The position numbers were made by a program, and so were the translations under genes. The notes beneath the pieces are model-generated. The model was not told where the DNA came from. It worked only from the letters and a program-made list of their open reading frames with translations, and ran no database searches. Positions 1 through 7,231 of a stretch of DNA of 22,609 nucleotides are shown piece by piece (the first letter of the stretch is position 1; every line of letters begins with the position of its first letter). The stretch covers positions 1 to 22,609 of the forward strand of contig CAZMCT010000064.1 in the NCBI GenBank assembly GCA_964564785.1. The letters are read 5' to 3'. This stretch comes from CAZMCT01 sp964564785 (GTDB lineage: Bacteria; Planctomycetota; Phycisphaerae; UBA1845; Fen-1342).

Positions 1-503
1 ACGATTCTACCACAAACCCGCCGCGTCGGCGGCTTTCGGACATTCTCGCCAACGGCCAGAGCGGAAACCTGCGCGACGTGTGGAACAGGACCGCAGCGGC
101 GGCCGACTTCGCGCCGCTGCCACCGGCGACGTACACGGCCCGCGTGCTGAGCGGCGAGCTTTTCAACGCCAAGAGCGGCACGCCCGGCTACAAGCTCGCC
201 TTCCGCGTGTTGGAAGGTGAGCACGCCGGCCGGCAATTCTGGCATGACCTTTGGTTGACGCCGGCGGCGCTGCCCATGAGCAAACGCGACCTGAGCAAGC
301 TCGGCGTGACTTCCATCGAACAGCTTGAACAGCCGCTTCCGGCGGGTATCCGCTGCACGGTGAAGCTCGCCTTGCGGCGGGACGATGACGGCGCCGAGTA
401 CAACCGGGTCCGCGGCTTCGACGTAATCGGCATCGACGCCGACCCGACCGCGGACCCGGACTTCGCGCCCGACGCGCCGCAGACGGAAGGCGGTGCGACA
501 TGA
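1..503 (+). CDS. DUF669-like protein, 5' partial (putative phage-type ssDNA-binding/recombination protein)
   Basis: The reading frame is open from base 3 to the TGA at 501-503. A GTG at 78 could serve as a start, but the codons before it read as ordinary protein (a stretch ending SDILANGQSGNLRDVW), so the gene very probably begins left of the window. The visible part has the DUF669 pattern: a PLPPATYTARV strand, a KSGTPGYKLAFRVLEGEHAGR block and an F/W-rich strand before an LSKLGV segment. It ends in an acidic, proline-rich tail (DADPTADPDFAPDAP) like those seen on single-strand-binding proteins. DUF669 proteins are usually encoded in phage or plasmid replication and recombination modules, which fits its place directly before a primase. 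The stop overlaps the next start in an ATGA. The family call rests on pattern recognition only. Confidence 0.6.
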   Translation, partial: DSTTNPPRRRLSDILANGQSGNLRDVWNRTAAAADFAPLPPATYTARVLSGELFNAKSGTPGYKLAFRVLEGEHAGRQFWHDLWLTPAALPMSKRDLSKLGVTSIEQLEQPLPAGIRCTVKLALRRDDDGAEYNRVRGFDVIGIDADPTADPDFAPDAPQTEGGAT

Positions 504-1624
504 GCGGCGCCATGCGACACGGCTACCGCATCGTCGGCCCGTGCTCGGCCGAGCGCCGCCTTGTGGACTGGTCGGCCGCGTTCCGGGCTTACGCTGAGTG
601 CGACCCGCGCGCCCGCGTCGAATCCGAAGCGTACCTGTCGGCGTTCACGTTCGGCGATGACTTCGCCGAACACCTGCGCGGGACCGGTTCGACGCGTGGC
701 TTCGCGGGGGCGTGCTGGGCGCCGTGGCTGTGGTTTGACATTGACCGCGAGCCGACTGCCGGCGGTATCGACGCGGCGCTTCAGGATGCCCGCAAGCTCG
801 CCGTCGCGCTGTCGGACCGCTACGGCGTCGATGACGCGGCGCAATTGTGGTTCTACTCGGGCGCGAAGGGCTTCCATGTCGGCATCCCGACGGCGTTGTG
901 GGCGCCGGCCCCAAGCGCGGACTTTCACCGCGTCGCGCGACGCTTGGCCGAGACAATGGCCGAAGCCGCGGGCGTGCTCATCGACGTAAGCGTGTATGAC
1001 AAGGTGCGGGCGTTCCGGGCGCCGAATTCTCGGCATCCTGGAACCGGTCGGCACAAGGTGCGGCTCACGGCGGATGAGCTGATGCAGTGGGGCGGCGCGG
1101 CGATTCTGAGCCGGGCCGAGAAACCGGCGCCGTTCGAACTGCCCGACCTGCCGGCCGACAGCGCCGACTTTCTGGTAGCGCATTGGGACACCGCCGCGGG
1201 GCAAGTGCAGGAACAGGCCGAAGCGGCGGCCCAGCGCCGGGCCGCGGTGACGGACGGAAACAGCGCGGCGAAGCTGAACAAGCTGACGCTGAACTTCATC
1301 CGCAACGGCGCCGCGCCCGGTGCGATCGGCGCGGGCGATGACAACCGACAACGGGGCGCGGGGCGGCATCGGCTGTGCTACAGCGCGGCGGCGAACCTGG
1401 CCGAGTTGGGCGCACCGCTGCCGCTCTGCTTCGCGCTGCTCGAAGAATCCGCGCTCGATTGCGGCTTGCCCCCGGCGGACGTGCGGCGGGCGATCGAAAA
1501 CGGCTGGGCGTCGATGCAACCGGGTGTGCGGGACGTGTGCGACGCCTTCGACGGCGAAGTAATCGACGTGCAGGCGGCATCGCCGACCGCTTCGGCGAGT
1601 GCCGGGGAAGGCGGTGCGGCGTGA
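500..1624 (+). CDS. Archaeo-eukaryotic-type (AEP) DNA primase of a mobile element
   Basis: A 374-aa protein that probably makes primers for replication of the element. The AEP catalytic signatures are visible: WLWFDIDRE (D80 and D82, the metal-binding hDhD motif), FYSGAKGFHVGI (residues 118-129, the sGxKGxH nucleotide-binding motif with H126), an acidic IDVSVYD strand (D162, D167) and RAFRAPNSRHPGTGRHKV (about 171-188), the conserved RxPNSxHxxTGxxK segment. The C-terminal part (about 255-345) resembles a primase C-terminal helical domain. The ATG overlaps the upstream stop by 4 bp, with a GGAAGG-like ribosome site before it. Its own stop overlaps the helicase start (GTGA). The order primase then DnaB-like helicase supports the call. 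Whether it also polymerises (PrimPol) cannot be told from sequence. Confidence 0.85.
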   Translation: MSGAMRHGYRIVGPCSAERRLVDWSAAFRAYAECDPRARVESEAYLSAFTFGDDFAEHLRGTGSTRGFAGACWAPWLWFDIDREPTAGGIDAALQDARKLAVALSDRYGVDDAAQLWFYSGAKGFHVGIPTALWAPAPSADFHRVARRLAETMAEAAGVLIDVSVYDKVRAFRAPNSRHPGTGRHKVRLTADELMQWGGAAILSRAEKPAPFELPDLPADSADFLVAHWDTAAGQVQEQAEAAAQRRAAVTDGNSAAKLNKLTLNFIRNGAAPGAIGAGDDNRQRGAGRHRLCYSAAANLAELGAPLPLCFALLEESALDCGLPPADVRRAIENGWASMQPGVRDVCDAFDGEVIDVQAASPTASASAGEGGAA

Positions 1625-2565
1625 GTGCGAACGCATCTTTCGCCGTCGCTGTGGACGTGCTGGACGGCTGGCGCGATGACGTGCTGACCGGCAAGGCCCC
1701 GGTGCTGTATCCGCTCGGTGCGGGCGAGCTGGCCTGCATCGAAGCGGGGCCGGGGCTGGTGACGCTGATCGGCGGCGCGCCCGGGGCCGGGAAGACGGCG
1801 TTCACGATGCAAGCCGCGGTCGATGCGCTGCGGCTCACGCCGAAGCTGCGGGCGCTCGTGTGCAACGTCGAAATGCCCCCGGCCGTGCTACTGGACCGCC
1901 AGCTTGCCCGGCTGTCGGGTGTGGACCTGACGACGATTCGGTATCGCAAGCTCGGCGCCGAACACGCCGAGCGCATCGCTGACGGCATGGCGACGCTGGA
2001 AGCCGTGGCGGACCGGCTGTGCTTTGTGCGCCCGCCGTTCGACCTGGGCAACGTGGCTGCGGCGGCGGACGAATTCGGGGCCGGGCTACTCGTACTGGAC
2101 TACATCCAGCGCATCGACCCGCCCGGGGCGGCCGATGAAGCCCGGCACCGCGTGAACAAGCTGATGGACTACCTGCGCCAGTTTGCCGACGCGGGCGTGG
2201 CGGTGCTCGTGGTTTCGGCGGTGACACGTTCGAAGGACAGCAAAGGGCGAAGCTCGTATGCGGGCGACGGGTTGAACCTGGCGAGCTTCCGCGAAAGCTC
2301 GGAACTGGAATTCGGGGCCGATGACGCGTTCATTCTGCATCCTGACGATGACGACGCCGAAGGCGAGCTGGTCAAGCTCAAGCACCTGAAAAGCCGGCAT
2401 GGTGAGTGCCGAACGCTGACGCTGCGCTTCGACCGCGCCCGCCAGAGCTTCACGCCGACCGTCCCGGCCCCGGCTGAGCGGGCGGACGGCCGCAAGCTCA
2501 CGGCGTCGCTGCGGGCGCTGTGGGGGCGCACGCCGGCCGCTGACGGCGACAGGGGCGACGAATGA
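1621..2565 (+). CDS. DnaB-like replicative helicase core (RecA-fold ATPase)
   Basis: A 314-aa protein that probably unwinds DNA during element replication. Visible motifs are Walker A GGAPGAGKT (51-59, K58/T59), NVEM with E84 at the catalytic glutamate position, Walker B LLVLDYIQ (D160, matching DnaB DYLQ), a RESSELEFGADDAFIL block (224-239, matching the DnaB RESGxIExDAD motif) and a KHLKSRHGE segment (254-262) matching the arginine-finger strand. The DnaB N-terminal collar domain is missing, so the protein is the C-terminal motor only. The frame is open far upstream inside the primase gene. I chose the GTG at 1621 because it forms a GTGA overlap with the primase stop, matching the 4-bp couplings on either side. 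It is only slightly upstream of the first conserved block. Confidence 0.85.
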   Translation: MSANASFAVAVDVLDGWRDDVLTGKAPVLYPLGAGELACIEAGPGLVTLIGGAPGAGKTAFTMQAAVDALRLTPKLRALVCNVEMPPAVLLDRQLARLSGVDLTTIRYRKLGAEHAERIADGMATLEAVADRLCFVRPPFDLGNVAAAADEFGAGLLVLDYIQRIDPPGAADEARHRVNKLMDYLRQFADAGVAVLVVSAVTRSKDSKGRSSYAGDGLNLASFRESSELEFGADDAFILHPDDDDAEGELVKLKHLKSRHGECRTLTLRFDRARQSFTPTVPAPAERADGRKLTASLRALWGRTPAADGDRGDE

Positions 2566-2993
2566 GCAACGGCCCGCGCGTCATTCCAGTAGGCGCTGAG
2601 CCGGCGCCGTTGCTGACGCCCGCAGAAGCCGCAGCGCGCGAAGCCCGGCACGCAAACCGGGGCGGCGGCAAGACGGCGAAAGAGCCGAAGCAACTGCGGC
2701 AAGGGCGCGGCTCGGCTGTGCGGCGGCGGTTCGCGCTGCTGAACGCCTTCATCGACAGCGCCTTGCCGCACCTGGAACGCTCGGCCGTGGCCGTGTGGCT
2801 GCTGCTCTACCGACACGCGAAGCCCGACGGCACGGTATCGGCGAGCGTCGCGGACCTGGCACGCCGGGCCGGGGCGAGCGACCGCCAAGTACAACGGGCG
2901 CTTGCCCGGCTTCAGGCCGTCGGCATGCTGTGCCGGCTGAAACGTGGAACGCTGGCCGGCGGGCCGAGCGTCTATCGACTGGTGCAACCATGA
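2562..2993 (+). CDS. Winged-helix/helix-turn-helix protein, candidate replication initiator or loader
   Basis: A 143-aa basic protein. The first 50 residues are rich in Gly, Ala, Lys and Arg and look disordered. The rest forms a winged-helix pattern: AVWLLLYRHAKPDGTVSAS is the first helix and turn, SVADLARRAGASDRQVQRAL is helix-turn-helix, and LQAVGMLCRLKRG leads into the wing. This architecture is common in replication proteins and regulators of plasmids and phages. The ATG overlaps the helicase stop (ATGA) and an AGGGG ribosome site lies 6 nt upstream. The repeat-rich block starting 18 bp after its stop is a plausible binding site, but that is inference from position. It could instead be a transcriptional regulator. 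Confidence 0.6.
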   Translation: MSNGPRVIPVGAEPAPLLTPAEAAAREARHANRGGGKTAKEPKQLRQGRGSAVRRRFALLNAFIDSALPHLERSAVAVWLLLYRHAKPDGTVSASVADLARRAGASDRQVQRALARLQAVGMLCRLKRGTLAGGPSVYRLVQP

Positions 2994-3011
2994 GCCGAAC
3001 CGATAGACGAC

Positions 3012-3106
3012 ATGGGCGTCCGGTTGGAACACGCCTTCGGTGTCCGGTTGCTGCCGGACGTGGGCGTCCGCTCGCTACGGCCGTGGGCGTCGCCTATCAC
3101 AGTACG
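3012..3106 (+). repeat. Four degenerate ~24-bp direct repeats (iteron-like)
   Basis: Four copies of a GTGGGCGTCCG-type core occur with their GTC triplets at 3018, 3042, 3066 and 3089, that is at spacings of 24, 24 and 23 bp. The cores read GGGCGTCCGGTTG, GGTGTCCGGTTG, GGGCGTCCGCTCG and GGGCGTCGCC. Regular spacing near two helical turns, directly after a replication gene cluster, is the usual layout of iterons bound by a plasmid or phage initiator. The 24-nt period keeps a reading frame, so a repetitive peptide is formally possible, but nothing else supports coding here. Confidence 0.55.
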
Positions 3107-3136
3107 TACTACGTACGTACGTGTGTGCATGCGCAC
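3102..3136. other. Alternating pyrimidine-purine tract with nested palindromes (possible duplex-unwinding or Z-DNA element)
   Basis: Bases 3102-3109 alternate, and 3110-3136 are 27 nt of unbroken pyrimidine-purine alternation, made of TACG, TG and GC steps. The stretch includes the perfect palindromes AGTACGTACT (3101-3110) and ACGTACGTACGT (3111-3122). Such tracts melt or flip to left-handed DNA easily under negative supercoiling. I saw no comparable tract elsewhere in the window. It sits between the iteron-like repeats and a long inverted repeat, where an origin's unwinding element would be expected. Confidence 0.5.
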
Positions 3137-3163
3137 TGGTGCTGGCGCACCGCGCATGCACAC
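3123..3163. repeat. Long inverted repeat/hairpin in the origin-like region
   Basis: The arms GTGTGCATGCGC (3123-3134) and GCGCATGCACAC (3152-3163) are perfect 12-bp reverse complements. Inside them GGTGC (3138-3142) pairs with GCACC (3147-3151) around a TGGC loop, with a 3-nt bulge at 3135-3137. The structure has no T-run after it, so it is unlikely to be an intrinsic terminator. In this context it could be a single-strand origin, an initiator-binding palindrome or an origin-of-transfer-type hairpin; the sequence does not decide. Confidence 0.55.
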
Positions 3164-3199
3164 GGTCCGGGGCGGTCGGCCGCGGCGTCGAAACGAGAC

Positions 3200-3229
3200 T
3201 TGACAGCGCCGGGGCGGAATGGTGAGAAT
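3200..3229 (+). promoter_or_regulatory. Sigma70-type promoter for the XRE regulator and integrase
   Basis: A perfect -35 TTGACA (3200-3205) is followed after 18 bp by GAGAAT (3224-3229, 4 of 6 matches to TATAAT). The predicted transcript would start near 3236, at or next to the ATG at 3237, giving an essentially leaderless message. It drives the XRE gene and, 4 nt after that gene's stop, the integrase. Confidence 0.5.
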
Positions 3230-3238
3230 AGTCACCAT
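3219..3238. promoter_or_regulatory. Operator-like inverted repeat over the -10 and start codon
   Basis: ATGGTGA (3219-3225) and TCACCAT (3232-3238) are perfect 7-bp inverted arms separated by 6 bp. The 20-bp site covers the predicted -10, the transcription start and the ATG at 3237. This size and placement match operators of small XRE/Cro-type repressors, so the protein encoded just downstream is the likely ligand and autoregulator. That assignment is inference. Confidence 0.45.
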
Positions 3239-3446
3239 GGAGCCCGAACCGACAATGACGGACCTTCTGCGCGAAGCGCTGGCCGAAGCCGAATCGCTGA
3301 ACTCGGTTGCCGTGGCGACGGGCGTTCAGAAGGCTTCGTTGATTCGCTTTCTGCGGGGCGAGCAATCGCTACGGCTCGATATGGCCGACCGGCTCGCCGC
3401 GCACTTCGGGATTCAAAGCCGGCGCGTGCGTCGGCGTAAGGGGTAA
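3237..3446 (+). CDS. Small XRE/Cro-type helix-turn-helix regulator
   Basis: A 69-aa protein made almost entirely of one HTH domain. LNSVAVATGVQKASLIRFLRG (about 21-41) gives the helix-turn-helix, and the LRLDMADRLAAHFGI helix follows. The tail is very basic (SRRVRRRKG). Candidate in-frame starts are ATG at 3219, 3237 and 3255. I chose 3237 because the TTGACA promoter places the transcript start there; 3219 would lie in the -10 region. The gene ends 4 nt before the integrase ATG, and its last codons carry the integrase ribosome site (AAGGGG, 3438-3443), so the two are an operon. Its likely job is control of integration or excision, by repressing its own promoter or acting as a recombination directionality factor. 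Confidence 0.7.
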   Translation: MEPEPTMTDLLREALAEAESLNSVAVATGVQKASLIRFLRGEQSLRLDMADRLAAHFGIQSRRVRRRKG

Positions 3447-3450
3447 ACGT

Positions 3451-5268
<1,818 letters not shown>

Positions 5269-5341
5269 CGACAATCCTTACTCACCAAACACATCTTCCG
5301 CCGCCTCTGGCTGACCGCTGAGAGCTGACGGCTTCGTCCAG

Positions 5342-5414
<73 letters not shown>

Positions 5415-5418
5415 GCGG

Positions 5419-5435
5419 CGGCCGGTGACCGGCCG
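5419..5435 (-). other. Palindrome in the tRNA-Phe 5' leader
   Basis: CGGCCGGT (5419-5426) and ACCGGCCG (5428-5435) are perfect 8-bp inverted arms around one base. It would form a very stable hairpin a few nucleotides before the tRNA-Phe 5' end, where it could affect RNase P processing. No function can be shown from sequence. Confidence 0.4.
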
Positions 5436-5446
5436 GCAGAATCATC

Positions 5447-5475
5447 AGGCTACGACTGGCCCGCCCGGGAGTCAA
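5447..5475 (-). promoter_or_regulatory. Sigma70-type promoter of the tRNA-Phe/tRNA-Ala unit
   Basis: On the - strand TTGACT (5475-5470) is separated by 17 bp from TAGCCT (5452-5447). The -35 matches 5 of 6 and the -10 keeps the key T, A and final T. The start would fall near 5440, about 25 nt before tRNA-Phe. The rest of the stretch to the tatC stop (5476-5670) shows nothing I can name. Confidence 0.55.
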
Positions 5476-5670
5476 GGGCGGACCACCCCGTCCCATCTGT
5501 ACATCGGCACGGACGCGCGCGGCGGGGCGTGGACGACCGCGGCAGAACTCAGAGACACGACGCCGCTCACGCGGATCGGCCAGACAGCTTTCGATCGAAC
5601 GCCCGCCGCCTTCACCTTCTTTCCTATCACGGGAGGCCGGTTTCGGGTTGACCGTTTCTTCGTCCACCGG

Positions 5671-6717
5671 TTACCCGGCTGCGTCTGTGCCCGTTTCCTC
5701 GGTGGCACGCTCGGTTTCGACCTGCCGCTCGCGGCGCGCGGCCAGCCACAAGCCCAGCTCGAACAGCACGATCATCGGCCCGCTCAGCATCAGGTGGCTC
5801 AGCAGGTCGGGCGGCGCCAGCAGACCCGCGACGAACACGATCACCAGGATCACGATCTTGCGGTACTTCCGGAACACCGCCACCGGCACGATCCCCGAGC
5901 GCGCCAGGAACAGCACCACCAGCGGCATCTGGAACGCCGCCCCGAACGCGAGCGTCATGATCAGCACAAACGTCAGGTACTCTCCGATCTTGAAGTGCGT
6001 CGTCACCAACGCGTGCCGATCGTCCCGCGTGAGCTGCACCGACTGCGTGCCTTCCGGCCGCCGCACCTTGAGCTTGTTTTCGGTCACGTTCAGCCACACC
6101 GCCCCCACCGGTGGGTCGTCCGGGTCGCGCTCGAGCATCGTGACCACCGGCCCCGCAGTCACGCCCGGCTGCGTCGTGGGCACCTGCGGCCGCGGGATGT
6201 CGAGCAGTACCCGCTCGAGCGCAGTCGGCTCGGCCGCCGGTTGCGGCAGCCAGCCGCTGAAGCCCACCAGGAAATTGAGGCTGACCAGCAGCGCCAGCAC
6301 GTACATGAACACCACGCCCGCCAAGAACAGCCCGAAGCTGGCCGGTACGAGCCGCATGACCCATTTGCGCTCGTTCGCATACAGCCCGGCCGCGACGAAG
6401 CTCCAGAGTTGGTGCAGCACGTACGGGGCCGCGAGAACCAGCCCGAAGATCATCACCACCTTGATGTAGACCAGGATGCTCTCGACCGGACTGGTGGCCA
6501 GGAAGCTGGCCGGTTGGCCGTGCCGCCGCAGGATCAGCACCATCGGCCGCGCAAGCAGCTCGAGCAGGTACTTGGCCGGCCAGATGCACAGCAGGCACGC
6601 CGTCAAAACCGCGATCAGACTGCGGGCGACGCAGCCGCGCAGCTCCTCCAGGTGCTCGCCCAGGCTCATCCGCGCGTCGTCGGGGTCGGTTATTCTGCGC
6701 TTGGTGAACCACGCCAT
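5671..6717 (-). CDS. tatC: Twin-arginine translocase subunit TatC with a large periplasmic insert
   Basis: A 348-aa polytopic membrane protein, the receptor core of the Tat export pathway for folded proteins. TatC hallmarks are SLGEHLEELR near the N-terminus (18-27), LATSPVES (73-80), PYVLHQLWSFVAAGLYANERK-type segment (98-118), MTLAFGAAFQMPLVV (254-268) and the C-terminal RKYRKIV...APPDLLS...FELGLW region. The protein is much longer than the usual 240-260 residues because about 75-80 extra residues (about 158-243) sit in the loop between transmembrane helices 3 and 4. The frame is open further upstream, but conserved sequence begins at MAWFTKRR, so I chose ATG 6717. No tatA or tatB is adjacent. 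Confidence 0.9.
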   Translation of the reverse strand: MAWFTKRRITDPDDARMSLGEHLEELRGCVARSLIAVLTACLLCIWPAKYLLELLARPMVLILRRHGQPASFLATSPVESILVYIKVVMIFGLVLAAPYVLHQLWSFVAAGLYANERKWVMRLVPASFGLFLAGVVFMYVLALLVSLNFLVGFSGWLPQPAAEPTALERVLLDIPRPQVPTTQPGVTAGPVVTMLERDPDDPPVGAVWLNVTENKLKVRRPEGTQSVQLTRDDRHALVTTHFKIGEYLTFVLIMTLAFGAAFQMPLVVLFLARSGIVPVAVFRKYRKIVILVIVFVAGLLAPPDLLSHLMLSGPMIVLFELGLWLAARRERQVETERATEETGTDAAG

Positions 6718-6915
6718 CGGCCAAGGATGATACCGGCCCGCGCTGCGGGCCTGTAGCGCGGGGTGCCGACCATGGCCCATATAAACGCCTTTGCGAACCT
6801 CCTGGGCAGCCGTCCCGCCCAGGCCGCGGCGCAGTTGCCGTGAGCCGTTGCCGCGTCGGCAGTGCAGGGTGCGTCCTCTTCGGCCGACGAGCCGCCGGCC
6901 GCGACCACTTCGGGT

Positions 6916-7020
6916 GTGTGGCACCGCCGCCTCGGCGGTGACTCACTATGTGTCCGTGTGGCACCGCCGCCTCGGCGGTGACTCACCGTGTGTCCGTGTG
7001 GCACCGCCGCCTCGGCGGTG
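6916..7020. repeat. Three 40-bp tandem repeats, each with a perfect hairpin
   Basis: Copies begin at 6916, 6956 and 6996 (exact 40-bp period; the third is partial). Each starts GTGTGGCACCGCCGCCTCGG and contains the perfect 8-bp stem CACCGCCG/CGGCGGTG around CCT. The two full linkers differ at about two positions (CACTATG versus CACCGTG). Hairpin-rich repeats of this look are frequent between genes in planctomycete genomes. Possible roles are mRNA 3'-end protection or protein binding. Confidence 0.85.
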
Positions 7021-7060
7021 AAGCAACGACCGTGATGCGCCGCCCCACAGCCGAGGGCGG

Positions 7061-7108
7061 CTGTGCCACCCACTGTGCCACCCACTGTGCCACGCTCTGT
7101 GCCACGGT
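7061..7108. repeat. Four 12-bp tandem repeats (CTGTGCCACnnn)
   Basis: CTGTGCCACCCA occurs twice (7061, 7073), then CTGTGCCACGCT (7085) and CTGTGCCACGGT (7097), followed by decayed relatives up to about 7132. The core TGTGCCAC is the reverse complement of the GTGGCACA-like start of the neighbouring 40-bp repeats, so the two arrays may share an origin. Confidence 0.8.
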
Positions 7109-7231
7109 CTGTGCCCCTGCCCGTGTGCCACGGCCGTGTCGGCAGTGCGTGCGCCCAGCGGAATTTCCCGAAGGACAACGAGCGAGGGGCCAACGGACGT
7201 ATCTGATGCTCGCGCTCGGAGTTGGACTGCC

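Larger units (their letters stand above)
6718..7231. other. Gene-free, repeat-rich gap upstream of tatC
   Basis: About 510 bp without a convincing gene between the tatC start and the end of the glycosyltransferase gene. It holds the two tandem repeat arrays listed separately. Open frames crossing it are low-complexity and not protein-like. I saw no clear tatC promoter. Confidence 0.6.

Noticed and set aside
188..1636. 482-codon open frame on the - strand
   Set aside because: It is antisense to the DUF669-like and primase genes and has the Arg-rich composition of a shadow frame.
3012..3203. Open frame with an 8-residue periodic peptide (GVRLEHAF, GVRLLPDV and so on)
   Set aside because: The period comes from the 24-bp repeats; no ribosome site, and the second half crosses the palindromic tract.
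2990..3439. A fifth ATGA-coupled open frame beginning at the winged-helix stop and running through the repeats into the XRE gene
   Set aside because: Its product is arginine-rich and low-complexity, it runs out of frame across the whole XRE gene, and the repeats and hairpin explain the sequence better.
6916..7020. CRISPR-like array
   Set aside because: The whole 40-bp unit repeats, so there are no unique spacers, and no cas genes are present.
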